Shown: piece after piece, positions 26,889-36,405 of the stretch | Layout of the letters: every line of letters starts with the position of its first letter | Position numbering within the stretch: the first letter of the stretch is position 1 | The notes under the pieces: generated by a model | The model's database searches: none | What the model was told of the DNA's origin: nothing | Seen by the model: the letters and a program-made list of their open reading frames with translations, nothing else | NCBI GenBank assembly: GCA_039968605.1 | Contig: JBDVPM010000008.1 | Span: 186,001-250,000, forward strand | From: Alteripontixanthobacter sp. | Lineage (GTDB): Bacteria > Pseudomonadota > Alphaproteobacteria > Sphingomonadales > Sphingomonadaceae | Direction of reading: 5' to 3' | DNA: 64,000 nt | Translations under genes and position numbers: made by a program

Positions 26889-27263
26889 ATGACGAGGCTG
26901 ACGGGCGGGTGCCATTGCGGGCGGGTGCGATTTTCGGCGAACATGCCCGAAGCGCCCCGGATGCTCGATTGCAACTGCTCGATCTGCGCCAAAACCGGCC
27001 ATATCCACCTGTTCGTACCGCATGAGGATTTCGATCTGGAGGCTGAAGATGGCGCCCTTACCTCCTACCGTTTCGGCAGCGAGCAGGCCGACCACCTGTT
27101 TTGCGAAACGTGCGGAATCAAGAGCTTCTATCAGCCGCGCTCCCATCCCGATTGCTGGAGCGTGAATGCACGCTGCCTCGATGGCGATTACCCTCCGGGC
27201 GCACATATCGAGAAATTCGATGGTCGGAACTGGGAGCGCAATCAAGCGCAACTTTCTGAATGA
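26889..27263 (+). CDS. GFA family zinc protein (CENP-V/glutathione-dependent formaldehyde-activating type)
   Basis: A 124-residue protein with the family's zinc-binding Cys pattern: GGCHCGRVRF, DCNCSICAKTG and FCETCGIKSFY. Some members bind glutathione and formaldehyde; most have unknown roles. It starts seven bases after glmS and is probably co-transcribed with it. Confidence 0.9.
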   Translation: MTRLTGGCHCGRVRFSANMPEAPRMLDCNCSICAKTGHIHLFVPHEDFDLEAEDGALTSYRFGSEQADHLFCETCGIKSFYQPRSHPDCWSVNARCLDGDYPPGAHIEKFDGRNWERNQAQLSE

Positions 27264-27347
27264 TAGCAGTAATTTCTAGCTGAAAATCGTCGATTGAAAC
27301 GCTCGGCTTTTACTCGCCACTAACCTTTTGCGTTTAGCGCGTTCGGC

Positions 27348-29699
27348 GTGACGAAGAGCGAAATCATTACAGCCGACAAACCGGCTCAGTTGACGGCCAA
27401 GCGAGTGCTGGGCCTGGACCGCACGGACCCGGACGAATGGGCGCGCCTACGGAGCTTGCAATTTGCACGGTTGCAGGGGGTTTTCGGGTTTCGGCTGGTC
27501 GCGCAAAGCATCGCGGTGGCGTTTGCGGCATATTTCTATTTCGGCCAGGTCCCGCCACTCATGCTGTTCGGCTGGGTACTGCTCATGGCCCTTTTGCTCC
27601 TTTACAGCGCTTCGAGCGACCGCAAGATGGGCGATTTCGACAAACGCCAGCTGACCTTTCGCGAGTTTACGCGACACACCTCGATCGCGGGTGTGCTGGG
27701 CCTTGGCTGGGCAGTTCCGTTGGCCTTGTTCGCCTCCTACGGTGCCTTGGCAGACCAGCTTGGCGTGTGGATTTTGGTGGCCACCCTTATCGCGGGCGGA
27801 ACTCTGGTATTTGCCGCAGCTCCGCTCAGTACGATGATCTTTGCCGGCATCACCGGCGCGGCGACCGCTGGCAGTCTCGTATATCTGGGGCACCCGGTGC
27901 TTGCCGCGGCCGTGCTGATGTTCGTAGCGGTGGTCCTTCCCGGGTGTATCGCGACCGCCAGGGCATTCCTTCAATCGCGGATTGCCGAAGCGGGTGTCGC
28001 CGAAAAGAGCGAGGTCGTCTCGCTACTGCTGCGCGAATTCGAAGAAAACGAGGCGGACTGGCTGTGGCAGGTCGATACTGCGCGCCGGGTCCGCTCCGTC
28101 AGCCCGCGATTTGCGTTCGCCCTCGGCAAACAACCGGAAGAAACCGAAGGCATGCCGTTCCTGCAACTGGTGTCGGGCGATAGCTGGGAAACCGGCCAAT
28201 TCCCCGCCAGCCTACACGATCTGGCCGAGCGGCTGAAGCGCCGCGAGAGTTTCTCCAACCTGCTGGTGAAGGTAACGATCGAGCGCGAGCATCGCTGGTG
28301 GGAGCTCTCGGGCACGCCGATGCTCAACGATAGCGGCCAGTATATCGGGTTTCGCGGAGTTGGATCGGATGTGACCGAGCAGCGCGAATCCTCGGAAAAG
28401 ATCGCCTATCTCGCGCGGTATGACACGCTGACCGGCCTGCCCAACCGCCTGATGCTGAACGAGGCGCTGGGCGAGGCCATGCGCTATGCCCAGCAATGGC
28501 GCACGCGCTGCGCCTTCCTGATGCTGGACCTCGACCGGTTCAAGGCGGTCAATGATTCGCTCGGCCATCTGGTTGGCGACCGATTGCTTGCACAGGTATC
28601 CAACCGCCTGAAATCCCTGATGACCGACAGCGAAATGTGCGGCCGTCTGGGTGGCGACGAATTCGCGGTGGTCATTCGCGACGTTTCCGAAAAAGAACGG
28701 ATCGAGCGGGTTTCCCGGCGCATCATCGAGCGGCTTTCACAGCCTTACGAGGTCGATAATCACACGCTATACGTGGGTGCCAGCGTGGGCTCTGCCATCG
28801 GTCCGCGCGACGGCGCGACGGTCGAGGAACTGATGCGCAATGCCGACCTGGCACTCTACCGCGCGAAGGATGAGGGCGGGGGCGGGCACTGCGCCTACGA
28901 ACCCACCTTGCACCAACTCGCCGAAGAGCGCCGTCAGCTGGAATTCTCGCTGCGCCGGGCATTAGAAAACAAGGAGCTGGAGCTTAATTTCCAGCCTGTC
29001 GTGAACGCTAATGACGAAAGTCTGGTCAGTTTCGAGGCGCTGCTGCGCTGGAACAGCGGCGATCACGGTTTCGTATCGCCGGGCAAGTTCATCCCGCTGG
29101 CGGAGGACACTCGCCTGATCGTACCGATCGGTGCCTGGGTGCTGGAGCAGGCGTGCCGCGAGGCGACCAACTGGCCTTCCCATATCCGCATCGCGGTGAA
29201 CGTATCGCCCGAACAGCTGGTCGAGCCCGGATTTACGGAAGTCGTCGTGCGCGCGCTATCGGCCAGCGGGCTGGACGCGCAACGGTTGGAAATCGAAGTA
29301 ACGGAGAGCATTTTCCTGCGCGACCCGACCATTGCACGCAATGCGCTGGAACAGATCATGGCGCTGGGCTGCTCGGTCGCACTCGACGATTTCGGCACCG
29401 GCTATTCTTCGCTCGGCTATCTGCGCAAATTGCGCTTCTCGACCATCAAGGTCGATCGCAGCTTCGTCCAGGGTGCCTCGCAAGGCAGCGCCGAAAGTAT
29501 TGCGATCATTCGGGCGGTTGTCGCCATGGCGGACAGCCTGGGCATGAGCACCACGGCGGAAGGTGTCGAAACCGCAGAGGAAGCGGAAATGATCCTCGAG
29601 CTGGGCTGCAAGAAAATCCAGGGCTACTATTTCGGCCGGCCGATGCAGGCGAGCGACGTGGGCGAATTGTTTCGCCGCCGCGACCGGCGCGCGAGCTGA
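27348..29699 (+). CDS. Membrane-bound PAS-GGDEF-EAL protein (cyclic-di-GMP enzyme)
   Basis: A 783-residue protein starting at GTG. The N-terminal half has about five or six transmembrane helices (residues 45-210), a PAS-like segment (about 225-345, with FLQLVSGDSW), a GGDEF domain with intact GRLGGDEFAVVI, and a complete EAL domain (SFEALLRWNSG, LALDDFGTGYSSLGYLR, KVDRSFVQG) ending near residue 775. Both catalytic signatures are intact, so it could make and degrade cyclic-di-GMP. The usual RxxD inhibitory site is not in register before GGDEF. No adjacent partner is known. Confidence 0.93.
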   Translation: MTKSEIITADKPAQLTAKRVLGLDRTDPDEWARLRSLQFARLQGVFGFRLVAQSIAVAFAAYFYFGQVPPLMLFGWVLLMALLLLYSASSDRKMGDFDKRQLTFREFTRHTSIAGVLGLGWAVPLALFASYGALADQLGVWILVATLIAGGTLVFAAAPLSTMIFAGITGAATAGSLVYLGHPVLAAAVLMFVAVVLPGCIATARAFLQSRIAEAGVAEKSEVVSLLLREFEENEADWLWQVDTARRVRSVSPRFAFALGKQPEETEGMPFLQLVSGDSWETGQFPASLHDLAERLKRRESFSNLLVKVTIEREHRWWELSGTPMLNDSGQYIGFRGVGSDVTEQRESSEKIAYLARYDTLTGLPNRLMLNEALGEAMRYAQQWRTRCAFLMLDLDRFKAVNDSLGHLVGDRLLAQVSNRLKSLMTDSEMCGRLGGDEFAVVIRDVSEKERIERVSRRIIERLSQPYEVDNHTLYVGASVGSAIGPRDGATVEELMRNADLALYRAKDEGGGGHCAYEPTLHQLAEERRQLEFSLRRALENKELELNFQPVVNANDESLVSFEALLRWNSGDHGFVSPGKFIPLAEDTRLIVPIGAWVLEQACREATNWPSHIRIAVNVSPEQLVEPGFTEVVVRALSASGLDAQRLEIEVTESIFLRDPTIARNALEQIMALGCSVALDDFGTGYSSLGYLRKLRFSTIKVDRSFVQGASQGSAESIAIIRAVVAMADSLGMSTTAEGVETAEEAEMILELGCKKIQGYYFGRPMQASDVGELFRRRDRRAS

Positions 29700-29728
29700 C
29701 GCTCGGGCCGGTCGCTTAGACCAGTCGC

Positions 29729-30406
29729 TTAGGCGCTGGCGAGCGCCTTCACCGCACTTTCGAACAGAGCCTTGCCATCGGTGCCGCCATGCGCCGGATC
29801 GACCGCGCGTTCGGGGTGGGGCATCATGCCAAGCACATTGCCGGCGGCGTTCAATATCCCGGCGATATCGCGCTGCGAACCGTTGCGATTGTCGAGATAG
29901 CGAAACGCCACCCGGCCATCGCCTTCCAGCCGGTCCAGCACATCGTCCGCGGCGAAATAATTGCCGTCGTGATGCGCAACGGGAATATGGATTACGCTGC
30001 CTGCTTCGTAGCCTTCGGTGAACCGGGTTGCGGCGTTTTCCACTCGTAGAGGTACCGTGCGGCACACGAAAGTCTGCCGGGCGTTGCGCATCAAAGCACC
30101 CGGCAGCAAGCCGCTTTCCGTCAACACCTGGAATCCGTTGCACACGCCCAGCACCGGCACGCCGCGCTCCGCGGCCTTTACCACCGCGCGCATGATCGGG
30201 CTGTTGGCGGCCATCGCTCCGGAGCGCAGATAATCGCCATAGGAAAATCCGCCGGGCAGGGCGATGAAATCCAGCCTGTCCGGCAGGTCGGCATCGCCAT
30301 GCCATACGCGCATAGGCGCCGTGCCCGCCGCCTGTTCCAGCGCCACGGCCATGTCCCGGTCGCAATTGGAACCGGGAAAAGTGATAACCGCTGCGCGAAA
30401 GCTCAC
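29729..30406 (-). CDS. purQ: Phosphoribosylformylglycinamidine synthase subunit PurQ
   Basis: A 225-residue glutaminase subunit of FGAM synthase in purine synthesis. The start is GTG at 30406 ([18 protein letters not shown] follows), overlapping the purS stop by four bases (GTGA). The nucleophile Cys is in [10 protein letters not shown], and the class I amidotransferase His/Glu residues lie near the end ([11 protein letters not shown]). Ammonia made here passes to PurL, which is not in the window. Confidence 0.96.
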   Translation of the reverse strand: MSFRAAVITFPGSNCDRDMAVALEQAAGTAPMRVWHGDADLPDRLDFIALPGGFSYGDYLRSGAMAANSPIMRAVVKAAERGVPVLGVCNGFQVLTESGLLPGALMRNARQTFVCRTVPLRVENAATRFTEGYEAGSVIHIPVAHHDGNYFAADDVLDRLEGDGRVAFRYLDNRNGSQRDIAGILNAAGNVLGMMPHPERAVDPAHGGTDGKALFESAVKALASA

Positions 30407-30645
30407 TGCGCAGGCTCCAGCTTTTCGATCCGGTAATTCTCGATCACCTGATTGGCCAGCAGCTTGCGGCACATCTGTTCGAGCGCATCGTCCGAAGTAT
30501 CGTCCGCCACATCCATTTCGATCATCTTGCCCTGGCGGACATCGTTGACCCCGACGAAGCCCAGCCCTTCGAGCGAATGGTGGATTGCGCGGCCTTGCGG
30601 ATCGAGCACGCCGGGCTTCAGGCTGACGAAAATGCGGACTTTCAT
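30403..30645 (-). CDS. purS: Phosphoribosylformylglycinamidine synthase subunit PurS
   Basis: An 80-residue protein of normal PurS size with the family signature [19 protein letters not shown] and [11 protein letters not shown]. PurS bridges PurQ and PurL in the FGAM synthase complex. It is coupled to purQ by an overlapping GTGA. The usual neighbour purC lies 4.5 kb upstream, with two unrelated genes between. Confidence 0.96.
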   Translation of the reverse strand: MKVRIFVSLKPGVLDPQGRAIHHSLEGLGFVGVNDVRQGKMIEMDVADDTSDDALEQMCRKLLANQVIENYRIEKLEPAQ

Positions 30646-30715
30646 GGGCGGTTCCTAGGTACGGATTTTGCGCGATCCTATGGCCGCAGCGCCGCAGCGG
30701 TGCAAGTGGCGCGCA

Positions 30716-33571
30716 TTACTCTTCCGCCATTTCCTGCTGCGGAACCACCAGCACCTCCAGCACTTCTGCCGGGTTCAGCCAGCGGGTCGCGGCGGCCTGG
30801 ATATCTGCGCCGGTCATGGCCTCCAGCAATTCGCGCCCAGCCAAGAACCGCTCGATCCGTTCGGGCCGGGTCTGCGCACGATCGGTCAGGCGCGCCCAGC
30901 CGCGGTTGGTCTTGAGGAAATTGTCGTAGGCCTCGATCAGCGGTCGCCGCGCGCGGTCCAGAGTGTCGGCATCCAGCGGCTGGCTGCGCAATCTCTCGAC
31001 CACTGCAAGGATCGCCGCCCGCGCTTCGTCTACCGCGACGATATCCAACGAGGCGCTGATCGTGAAAGTCCCATAATCGTCGTAGACGGAGGACATCGCG
31101 CTGCCGGCACTGGGCGAATAGGCCTGGCCCAGCCGTTCGCGCAATTCTTCGGTCAATTCCAGCCGCACGGCGCGGGCGAGCAGGTTTGCCCGTATCTCTT
31201 CGGCCTGATCGTCATCGTCGGTGGTTGGCCAGAGCAAGCGCAACAACGCCTGATCCGCTTCGCCGCGATGGGTCAGCGTGCGTGGCTCTCGCCGGTCGGT
31301 AAAACTTCGCTGGCGGGCTTCGGAATTTTCGCGAAATTCAGCTTCGCGCGCGGGCAACGCGCCGAAAGTCCGCGCGACGAGGGCGATGGCCTGCTCCTCT
31401 TCGAAATCGCCGACCAGCGAGACTTCGATCGCGCCATTTTCCAACCGGTCGCCAATCGCATCGCGCAATCTTTCGAAATCAAGGCGTTCGTAATCGGCCT
31501 GGTCCTGCAGCGTGAAGCGCGGATCGCCATCGGAGATTATCCGGCCGATCGCACTGGAATAGGCTGCGCCCGGCGTTGCATCCAGATTGGCGAAGTAATT
31601 ATCGAGGCTGCGGCGATAGCGGGCCACCGCCTCGGCGCGGTAGCCGGGATCGGTCAGCAGGGCTGCGGCCAACTGCAATTGCAGTTCCAGGTCGCGCTGC
31701 GTGGTAGTCGCGCCCATATAAAACATGTCCGCGCCGCTGCGCATGCCATAACCCACGCTGCGCCCCGCAAGGATGGTCTGTATTTCGTCCGCCGAATGTG
31801 CACCCAGCCCGCCCGCGGCAAGCGAGGATACGAGGTTGGTGGCCAGCGGGTTCTCGCGCGTGTCGAGCAGTTCGCCGCCATCCACTTCGGCGCTGAAACG
31901 GATCCGGTCGCGCGCCAGATCGGTGGGCTTGAGGTTCAGACGCACACCATTGGCGAATTGCAGCGTGCGAATACCCAGCCCTTCGATCCGGCTGTCGCTG
32001 ACGATATCGCCCGGCTCACCGAAATCGGTATAGGCGAAATCAACGGCCTTGGCCTGCTGTGGCTTGGCAATCTCTTCTCGCTGAAGGCCTTCCCATGCGC
32101 CGCGCAAGGCTGCCGCGCCGCCTTCGGGCGCTCGCCTGCCGCGAAAACGGATGAGCGGATCGTCCAACGGGACGGCATGTTTCCGGAGCGCGGCCAGTAC
32201 GGATTCAGGTGTGACAAGCGCAGCGGATTTCTCGAAGCGTTCCAGCCCGCTTTGCGGCGTGGTCGGAATCCGCTCGTCGCTCACCAGCGCCAGTGCTGCG
32301 CTGGCAAATGCCGCGTGGCTGCGCGTATCGGCAGAGGATACGGCGTTTTCCTGAGCGGTGCGATATTGTGCCAGCTGCTCGTCCACCTCGGCCTGGGTGA
32401 AGCCATGTTCCAACGCCTCGCGCACGATGCGCGTCGCCGCCTCTAGCCCTTGCCGCCATTCCCCATCGGTGGTCGATATGACGAGGCTGGTGCTGCGCGC
32501 ATCCTCGAACGTGTCCCCCGTACCGAAGCCCGCGCCGGTAAAGGGCGCATCCTCCATCCTGGCCAGGCGCTGGAGACGACGATTGACGATGCCATAGGCA
32601 ATGCGCCGGGGCAGGCCGTCGCGGCGCGTGGCGATGCTGTCCGGCTCGTCGACATAATCGCCGAATGCGAAAATACTGACCCGCTCGCTTAGCGATGGAT
32701 CGAGATAGATGTCGACCTCCCCGCGCCGGGAAGTCGCGACCGGGCCGGTGACCGGTTCCTGCGGCACAGGGCGGGCCTGCCAGTCGGCGAAGCGGTCCTG
32801 GATCTTTGCTTCCACCAGCTGCGGGTCGAAATCGCCGATTACGATCAGCGCGGTATTGGCCGGGACATATTCACGCTCGTAAAACCGGCGCAGGGTTGCC
32901 GCAGGAGCGTTTTCGAGCACTTCCAGAGCGCCGATCGGCAGCCGCCGTGTAAAGCGTGCCTGAGGGCTGGCGAAATCCAGCCGATCCTCCAGCTCGCGCT
33001 GGGCATAGTTGCGGCGGTCGCGCCGCTCCGCCAGAATTACCCCGCGCTCGCGCTCGACCGCATCGGGCGCAATGGTCAGTTCGCTGGCCGTTTCGCGCAT
33101 CAGCATCAGCGCAGTGTCGAGCAACGCGGGATCATTGCGCGGCAGGTCGAGCTTGTAGGTGGTCGCCTTGAACCCGGTAGAGGCGTTGGTGTCCGCGCCG
33201 AAGGCCAGCCCTTCGCGCTCCAGCAGCTTGATCATGTCACCTTCCGGAATGGCTGCGGAGCCGTTGAAAGCCATGTGCTCGACAAAATGGGCGAGGCCGC
33301 GCTCGTCCTCGCGTTCCGCCAGCGAGCCCGAACCGATCCGCATCCGGACCAGCGCCGTCCCTTCGGGCGTGGCGTTGCGGCGAATGATGTAGCGCATTCC
33401 ATTGGGCAGCGCGCCGAATACATAATCGCGGTCGAGCGGCAGATCGCTCTGCTCGAAGGCCCAAACCGGCTCGTCCGCAGGCGTTGCGGCCGCATCGACG
33501 GGAAGCGGATCGTGGGCATAAGACGGGACGGCAAGACACAGCGCCGCGCCGGCAAGAAGGATGATTTTCAT
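30716..33571 (-). CDS. M16 family zinc metallopeptidase (pitrilysin/insulinase type), exported
   Basis: A 951-residue protein. I use the ATG at 33571, which gives a Sec signal peptide (MKIILLAGAALCLAVPSYA). The inverted zinc motif HFVEH is at residues 95-99 (His95, Glu98, His99), with the distal Glu expected further on. It has the two-half M16 architecture: the first half active and the second related but lacking the motif. Such enzymes degrade peptides in the periplasm or outer membrane. It stands between purS and the caspase-like gene on the same strand. Confidence 0.93.
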   Translation of the reverse strand: MKIILLAGAALCLAVPSYAHDPLPVDAAATPADEPVWAFEQSDLPLDRDYVFGALPNGMRYIIRRNATPEGTALVRMRIGSGSLAEREDERGLAHFVEHMAFNGSAAIPEGDMIKLLEREGLAFGADTNASTGFKATTYKLDLPRNDPALLDTALMLMRETASELTIAPDAVERERGVILAERRDRRNYAQRELEDRLDFASPQARFTRRLPIGALEVLENAPAATLRRFYEREYVPANTALIVIGDFDPQLVEAKIQDRFADWQARPVPQEPVTGPVATSRRGEVDIYLDPSLSERVSIFAFGDYVDEPDSIATRRDGLPRRIAYGIVNRRLQRLARMEDAPFTGAGFGTGDTFEDARSTSLVISTTDGEWRQGLEAATRIVREALEHGFTQAEVDEQLAQYRTAQENAVSSADTRSHAAFASAALALVSDERIPTTPQSGLERFEKSAALVTPESVLAALRKHAVPLDDPLIRFRGRRAPEGGAAALRGAWEGLQREEIAKPQQAKAVDFAYTDFGEPGDIVSDSRIEGLGIRTLQFANGVRLNLKPTDLARDRIRFSAEVDGGELLDTRENPLATNLVSSLAAGGLGAHSADEIQTILAGRSVGYGMRSGADMFYMGATTTQRDLELQLQLAAALLTDPGYRAEAVARYRRSLDNYFANLDATPGAAYSSAIGRIISDGDPRFTLQDQADYERLDFERLRDAIGDRLENGAIEVSLVGDFEEEQAIALVARTFGALPAREAEFRENSEARQRSFTDRREPRTLTHRGEADQALLRLLWPTTDDDDQAEEIRANLLARAVRLELTEELRERLGQAYSPSAGSAMSSVYDDYGTFTISASLDIVAVDEARAAILAVVERLRSQPLDADTLDRARRPLIEAYDNFLKTNRGWARLTDRAQTRPERIERFLAGRELLEAMTGADIQAAATRWLNPAEVLEVLVVPQQEMAEE

Positions 33572-33623
33572 AAGCGTCCAGTGCCTTGGCGAAGGACGCC
33601 TGACAAGCTGCTGAACAACGGAC

Positions 33624-35012
33624 CTAGCCGGGCTGTTCCGCATCCAGCATGGCCGGATCGTCCAGCGCAACCCGCTTCATCGTGAAGTTGACCGGGAAAG
33701 GGAAGGTGGCGATGCTGACATCCAGATTGCCATCGCCTCGCAAGGTCAGTTTCGCAGGGGCGCCGAGCAGGATGTCCTGCCCTGCGTAGAGTCCGGGTTC
33801 CTCGCGCACGATATCGAGCATCGTTACTTGCTCGGGCTCCACCCGGATGACGAGCGAGAAATTCCACCCGTCGACGGCGAAGGCGCGGCCCTTGTCGAAC
33901 CGCATCCGCTTGCCATTGGTGGATAGCCGCCAGACCCCGTCGATCGGCAAGGCTTCTCCCGCTGCCACCGCATAGCGATCGGGCAATGCGGATTTGAACG
34001 ATATCAGCGCTCGGGCGGAGGAATTGAGCTCTCCGCCGAGCGCCGTGGGATCGAGGATTTGAGCAATATTGGCCTCGGCAAAGCGGATATAGGCGCCGTC
34101 CGGCTGAGCGGACGCATAGGCACGGTATCCCTCGACCGTATCGAGTTCGAGCGCGGCTTTCCACGCATCGGCATCGTTCGAAATGCTCCGATCGGGGGAG
34201 GGGCGCTGCACCATCGCCGCCTCGCCACTTGTAATCGACGTGGCGGCCAGCATTTCCGAAACAGCCCCCTGCGGCCCATCCACCAGGAATAGCGGCCGTC
34301 CGGTTATCGATGCGGAGATGAAAGGGCGCTGCTGCCCCTCGGTCGCGGCCAGCACATCGTCGCGCACCATCCCGCCCAGCATCTGTACCGGCAGGCCTGG
34401 CTGAACCACCCGGCGGGCAAGCGAGGCGGCGAAGGGCGAATGTCTGCCATCGCCATCATAGGCGACCTGTCCCGGCGCAGCGGCATAGATAACCAGCACA
34501 TCGTCGACTTCCACCGGCGCCAGTCCGCGCGAGACGGAACGCGTGCCGGCCGTCCAGTCCCCGGCGAACGGATTGTTGCGGCAAGCGTCGAGCACGGCGA
34601 TTTTCAGCCGTGCACCTTCCAGCGCATCCATCGCGAGCTGCAGCTCGATTGCCTCAAACGGCAAGTCCGCCTCTCGCTCAAGCCCAGCATCGACCGGCAC
34701 CAGCCAGTTTGCCCCGCGCCCCTCGATCCCGTGACCGGCATAATAGAGCAGCGCGGTATCGGCGGTTTGCGCCTTTTGCCGAAATTCCCGCAGTGTTTGC
34801 TGGAATGGCGCGAATGCGAGGTCGCCGGCCACGGTCACGCTATCGAACCCGGCCTCCTTCAGCGCCTGCGCCACCAGGGCGGCATCGTTGGGCGGATTGG
34901 CGAGGTCGCCTGCGACCGTATAATCGGAATTGGCGACCACCAGCGCGACCTTTTTCGCTGCGGCGCTCGCAGATATCAGCAGCAATGCAGTACACAGAAT
35001 CAGAACGCGCAA
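33624..35012 (-). CDS. Caspase-like (C14) peptidase, exported
   Basis: About 462 residues if translation starts at the TTG at 35012, which I prefer because it directly precedes a signal peptide (MRVLILCTALLLISASAAA); a TTG at 35090 would add 26 residues. The p20-like catalytic domain has the His of LLYYAGHGIEG (His94) and the Cys of LDACRNNPF (Cys144), so the dyad is intact. A C-terminal region of about 200 residues of unknown fold follows; it is beta-rich near the end. It may be secreted to the periplasm. It lies 52 bp upstream of the M16 peptidase on the same strand, which suggests co-expression. Confidence 0.85.
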   Translation of the reverse strand: MRVLILCTALLLISASAAAKKVALVVANSDYTVAGDLANPPNDAALVAQALKEAGFDSVTVAGDLAFAPFQQTLREFRQKAQTADTALLYYAGHGIEGRGANWLVPVDAGLEREADLPFEAIELQLAMDALEGARLKIAVLDACRNNPFAGDWTAGTRSVSRGLAPVEVDDVLVIYAAAPGQVAYDGDGRHSPFAASLARRVVQPGLPVQMLGGMVRDDVLAATEGQQRPFISASITGRPLFLVDGPQGAVSEMLAATSITSGEAAMVQRPSPDRSISNDADAWKAALELDTVEGYRAYASAQPDGAYIRFAEANIAQILDPTALGGELNSSARALISFKSALPDRYAVAAGEALPIDGVWRLSTNGKRMRFDKGRAFAVDGWNFSLVIRVEPEQVTMLDIVREEPGLYAGQDILLGAPAKLTLRGDGNLDVSIATFPFPVNFTMKRVALDDPAMLDAEQPG

Positions 35013-35177
35013 GGGCAGCAGAGAGATTCTCCGACATGAATTGGCGCGCCCGGTAGAGGCTAAGTTACCTACGCAATCGCATGCTTGCAAGGCTGCGGCT
35101 CGGGCGAACTGACAGCGGCCGGGCGCTGAAATACGTGGTGTGAGGGCCAGCGGTCATGACCGCCGAGCTGCCCGCAC

Positions 35178-35984
35178 CTATTTCTTCGGTTTGGACTTGT
35201 CGCCGCGCAATTTGCCACGGTGGGCGTTCAGGTCGAACACTTCGCCGGGCTTGTCGTCTTCATTGTTCAGCAAGCCGAGGCGGCGGGCAACTTCCTGATA
35301 AGCCTCTTCCTCCCCACCCAGATCGCGGCGGAAGCGGTCCTTGTCGAGCTTCTCGCCAGTCTTCATGTCCCACAGGCGGCAGCCATCGGGGCTGATCTCA
35401 TCCGCCAGGATAATCCGGCTATAATCGCCATCGTAGATGCGGCCGAATTCCAGCTTGAAATCCACAAGCCGGATATCGATAGCGGCGAACATTCCGCACA
35501 GGAAATCATTGGTGCGGATCGCCATGCTGGAGATGTCCTGCATCTCCTCGTTGCTCGCCCAATTGAAACAGGCGATGTGTTCTTCGGCCACCAGCGGATC
35601 GCCCAGCGCATCGTCCTTCAGGCAATATTCGATCAGCGTGTGCGGCAGTGGATCGCCTTCGGTCAGGCCCAGTCGCTTGCAGATGGAGCCCGCCGCAACA
35701 TTGCGAACAATCACTTCGATAGGCACGATTTCAACCTGCCGCACCAGCTGTTCGCGCATGTTCAGGCGGCGGATGAAGTGGGTCGGCATGCCGATATGGC
35801 CCAGCCGGGTGAAGATATATTCGCTGATGCGATTGTTGATCACGCCCTTGCCGTTGATCGTGCCCTTTTTCTCGGCATTGAAGGCGGTCGCATCATCCTT
35901 GAAATACTGGATGATCGTGCCCGGCTCCGGACCCTCATAGAGGATCTTGGCCTTGCCTTCGTAAATTTGGCGGCGACGGGACAT
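35178..35984 (-). CDS. purC: Phosphoribosylaminoimidazole-succinocarboxamide synthase
   Basis: A 268-residue SAICAR synthase, ATP-dependent, in purine synthesis. The N-terminal [20 protein letters not shown], the [14 protein letters not shown] block and the [13 protein letters not shown] region are typical. It is slightly longer than E. coli PurC because of a charged tail ([10 protein letters not shown]). It is separated from purS/purQ by the caspase-like and M16 genes. Confidence 0.97.
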   Translation of the reverse strand: MSRRRQIYEGKAKILYEGPEPGTIIQYFKDDATAFNAEKKGTINGKGVINNRISEYIFTRLGHIGMPTHFIRRLNMREQLVRQVEIVPIEVIVRNVAAGSICKRLGLTEGDPLPHTLIEYCLKDDALGDPLVAEEHIACFNWASNEEMQDISSMAIRTNDFLCGMFAAIDIRLVDFKLEFGRIYDGDYSRIILADEISPDGCRLWDMKTGEKLDKDRFRRDLGGEEEAYQEVARRLGLLNNEDDKPGEVFDLNAHRGKLRGDKSKPKK

Positions 35985-36046
35985 GAGCGGAATCCTGTAT
36001 TGCGAAGCGGCGGCTTACAGCGGGTCTGCAGGAAAGGGAAGAAAAG

Positions 36047-36121
36047 TGGTGCCCAGGGGCGGATTTGAACCACCGACACGACGATTTTCAGTCGTCTGCT
36101 CTACCCCTGAGCTACCCGGGC
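36047..36121 (-). tRNA. tRNA-Phe (anticodon GAA)
   Basis: On the minus strand the sequence folds as a cloverleaf. The acceptor stem pairs GCCCGGG with CCTGGGC, the D arm contains AGCTCAGGGGTAGAGC, and the anticodon stem GACGA/TCGTC holds the loop CTGAAAA with GAA at positions 34-36. The T arm contains GGTTCAAATCC. The CCA end is encoded (36047-36049). It lies between purC and yacG. Confidence 0.96.
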
Positions 36122-36219
36122 ACACTCTTTACCGGCCAATCTGAAACAGCATCGCCGGTATGGGAAGCGGCCCTATGGCCAAGGGCGCGGCGGTTGGCAA
36201 GGGGTAAGTTGGCTGATGC

Positions 36220-36405
36220 CTAACCTGCGCTATGCGGGTCTTCGCTGGCGATCTCGTCGGGCGCAGCGGGACGGCCCGGCACGGCATAGCCATCGGAGAA
36301 CCAGCGGTTCAGATCGCGGTCGCGGCAACGCGGCGAACAGAACGGCGCATGATCCTGCGCGCGTGGTTTCTTGCAGATGGGACAGGGCTTGGCAGTGGTG
36401 GTCAT
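36220..36405 (-). CDS. yacG: DNA gyrase inhibitor YacG (zinc-ribbon protein)
   Basis: A 61-residue protein starting at the ATG at 36405. It has the zinc-binding pattern CPIC...FCSPRC (Cys8, Cys11, Cys23, Cys27) followed by RDLNRWF, the family signature. In E. coli YacG binds GyrB and inhibits gyrase. Its start overlaps the stop of the RNase E/G gene (ATGA). Confidence 0.93.
   Translation of the reverse strand: MTTTAKPCPICKKPRAQDHAPFCSPRCRDRDLNRWFSDGYAVPGRPAAPDEIASEDPHSAG

Noticed and set aside
30668-32446. A 592-codon open frame on the plus strand antisense to the M16 peptidase
   Set aside because: It mirrors the M16 gene in GC-rich codon positions and lacks any recognisable motif; the minus strand gene has a zinc motif and signal peptide.
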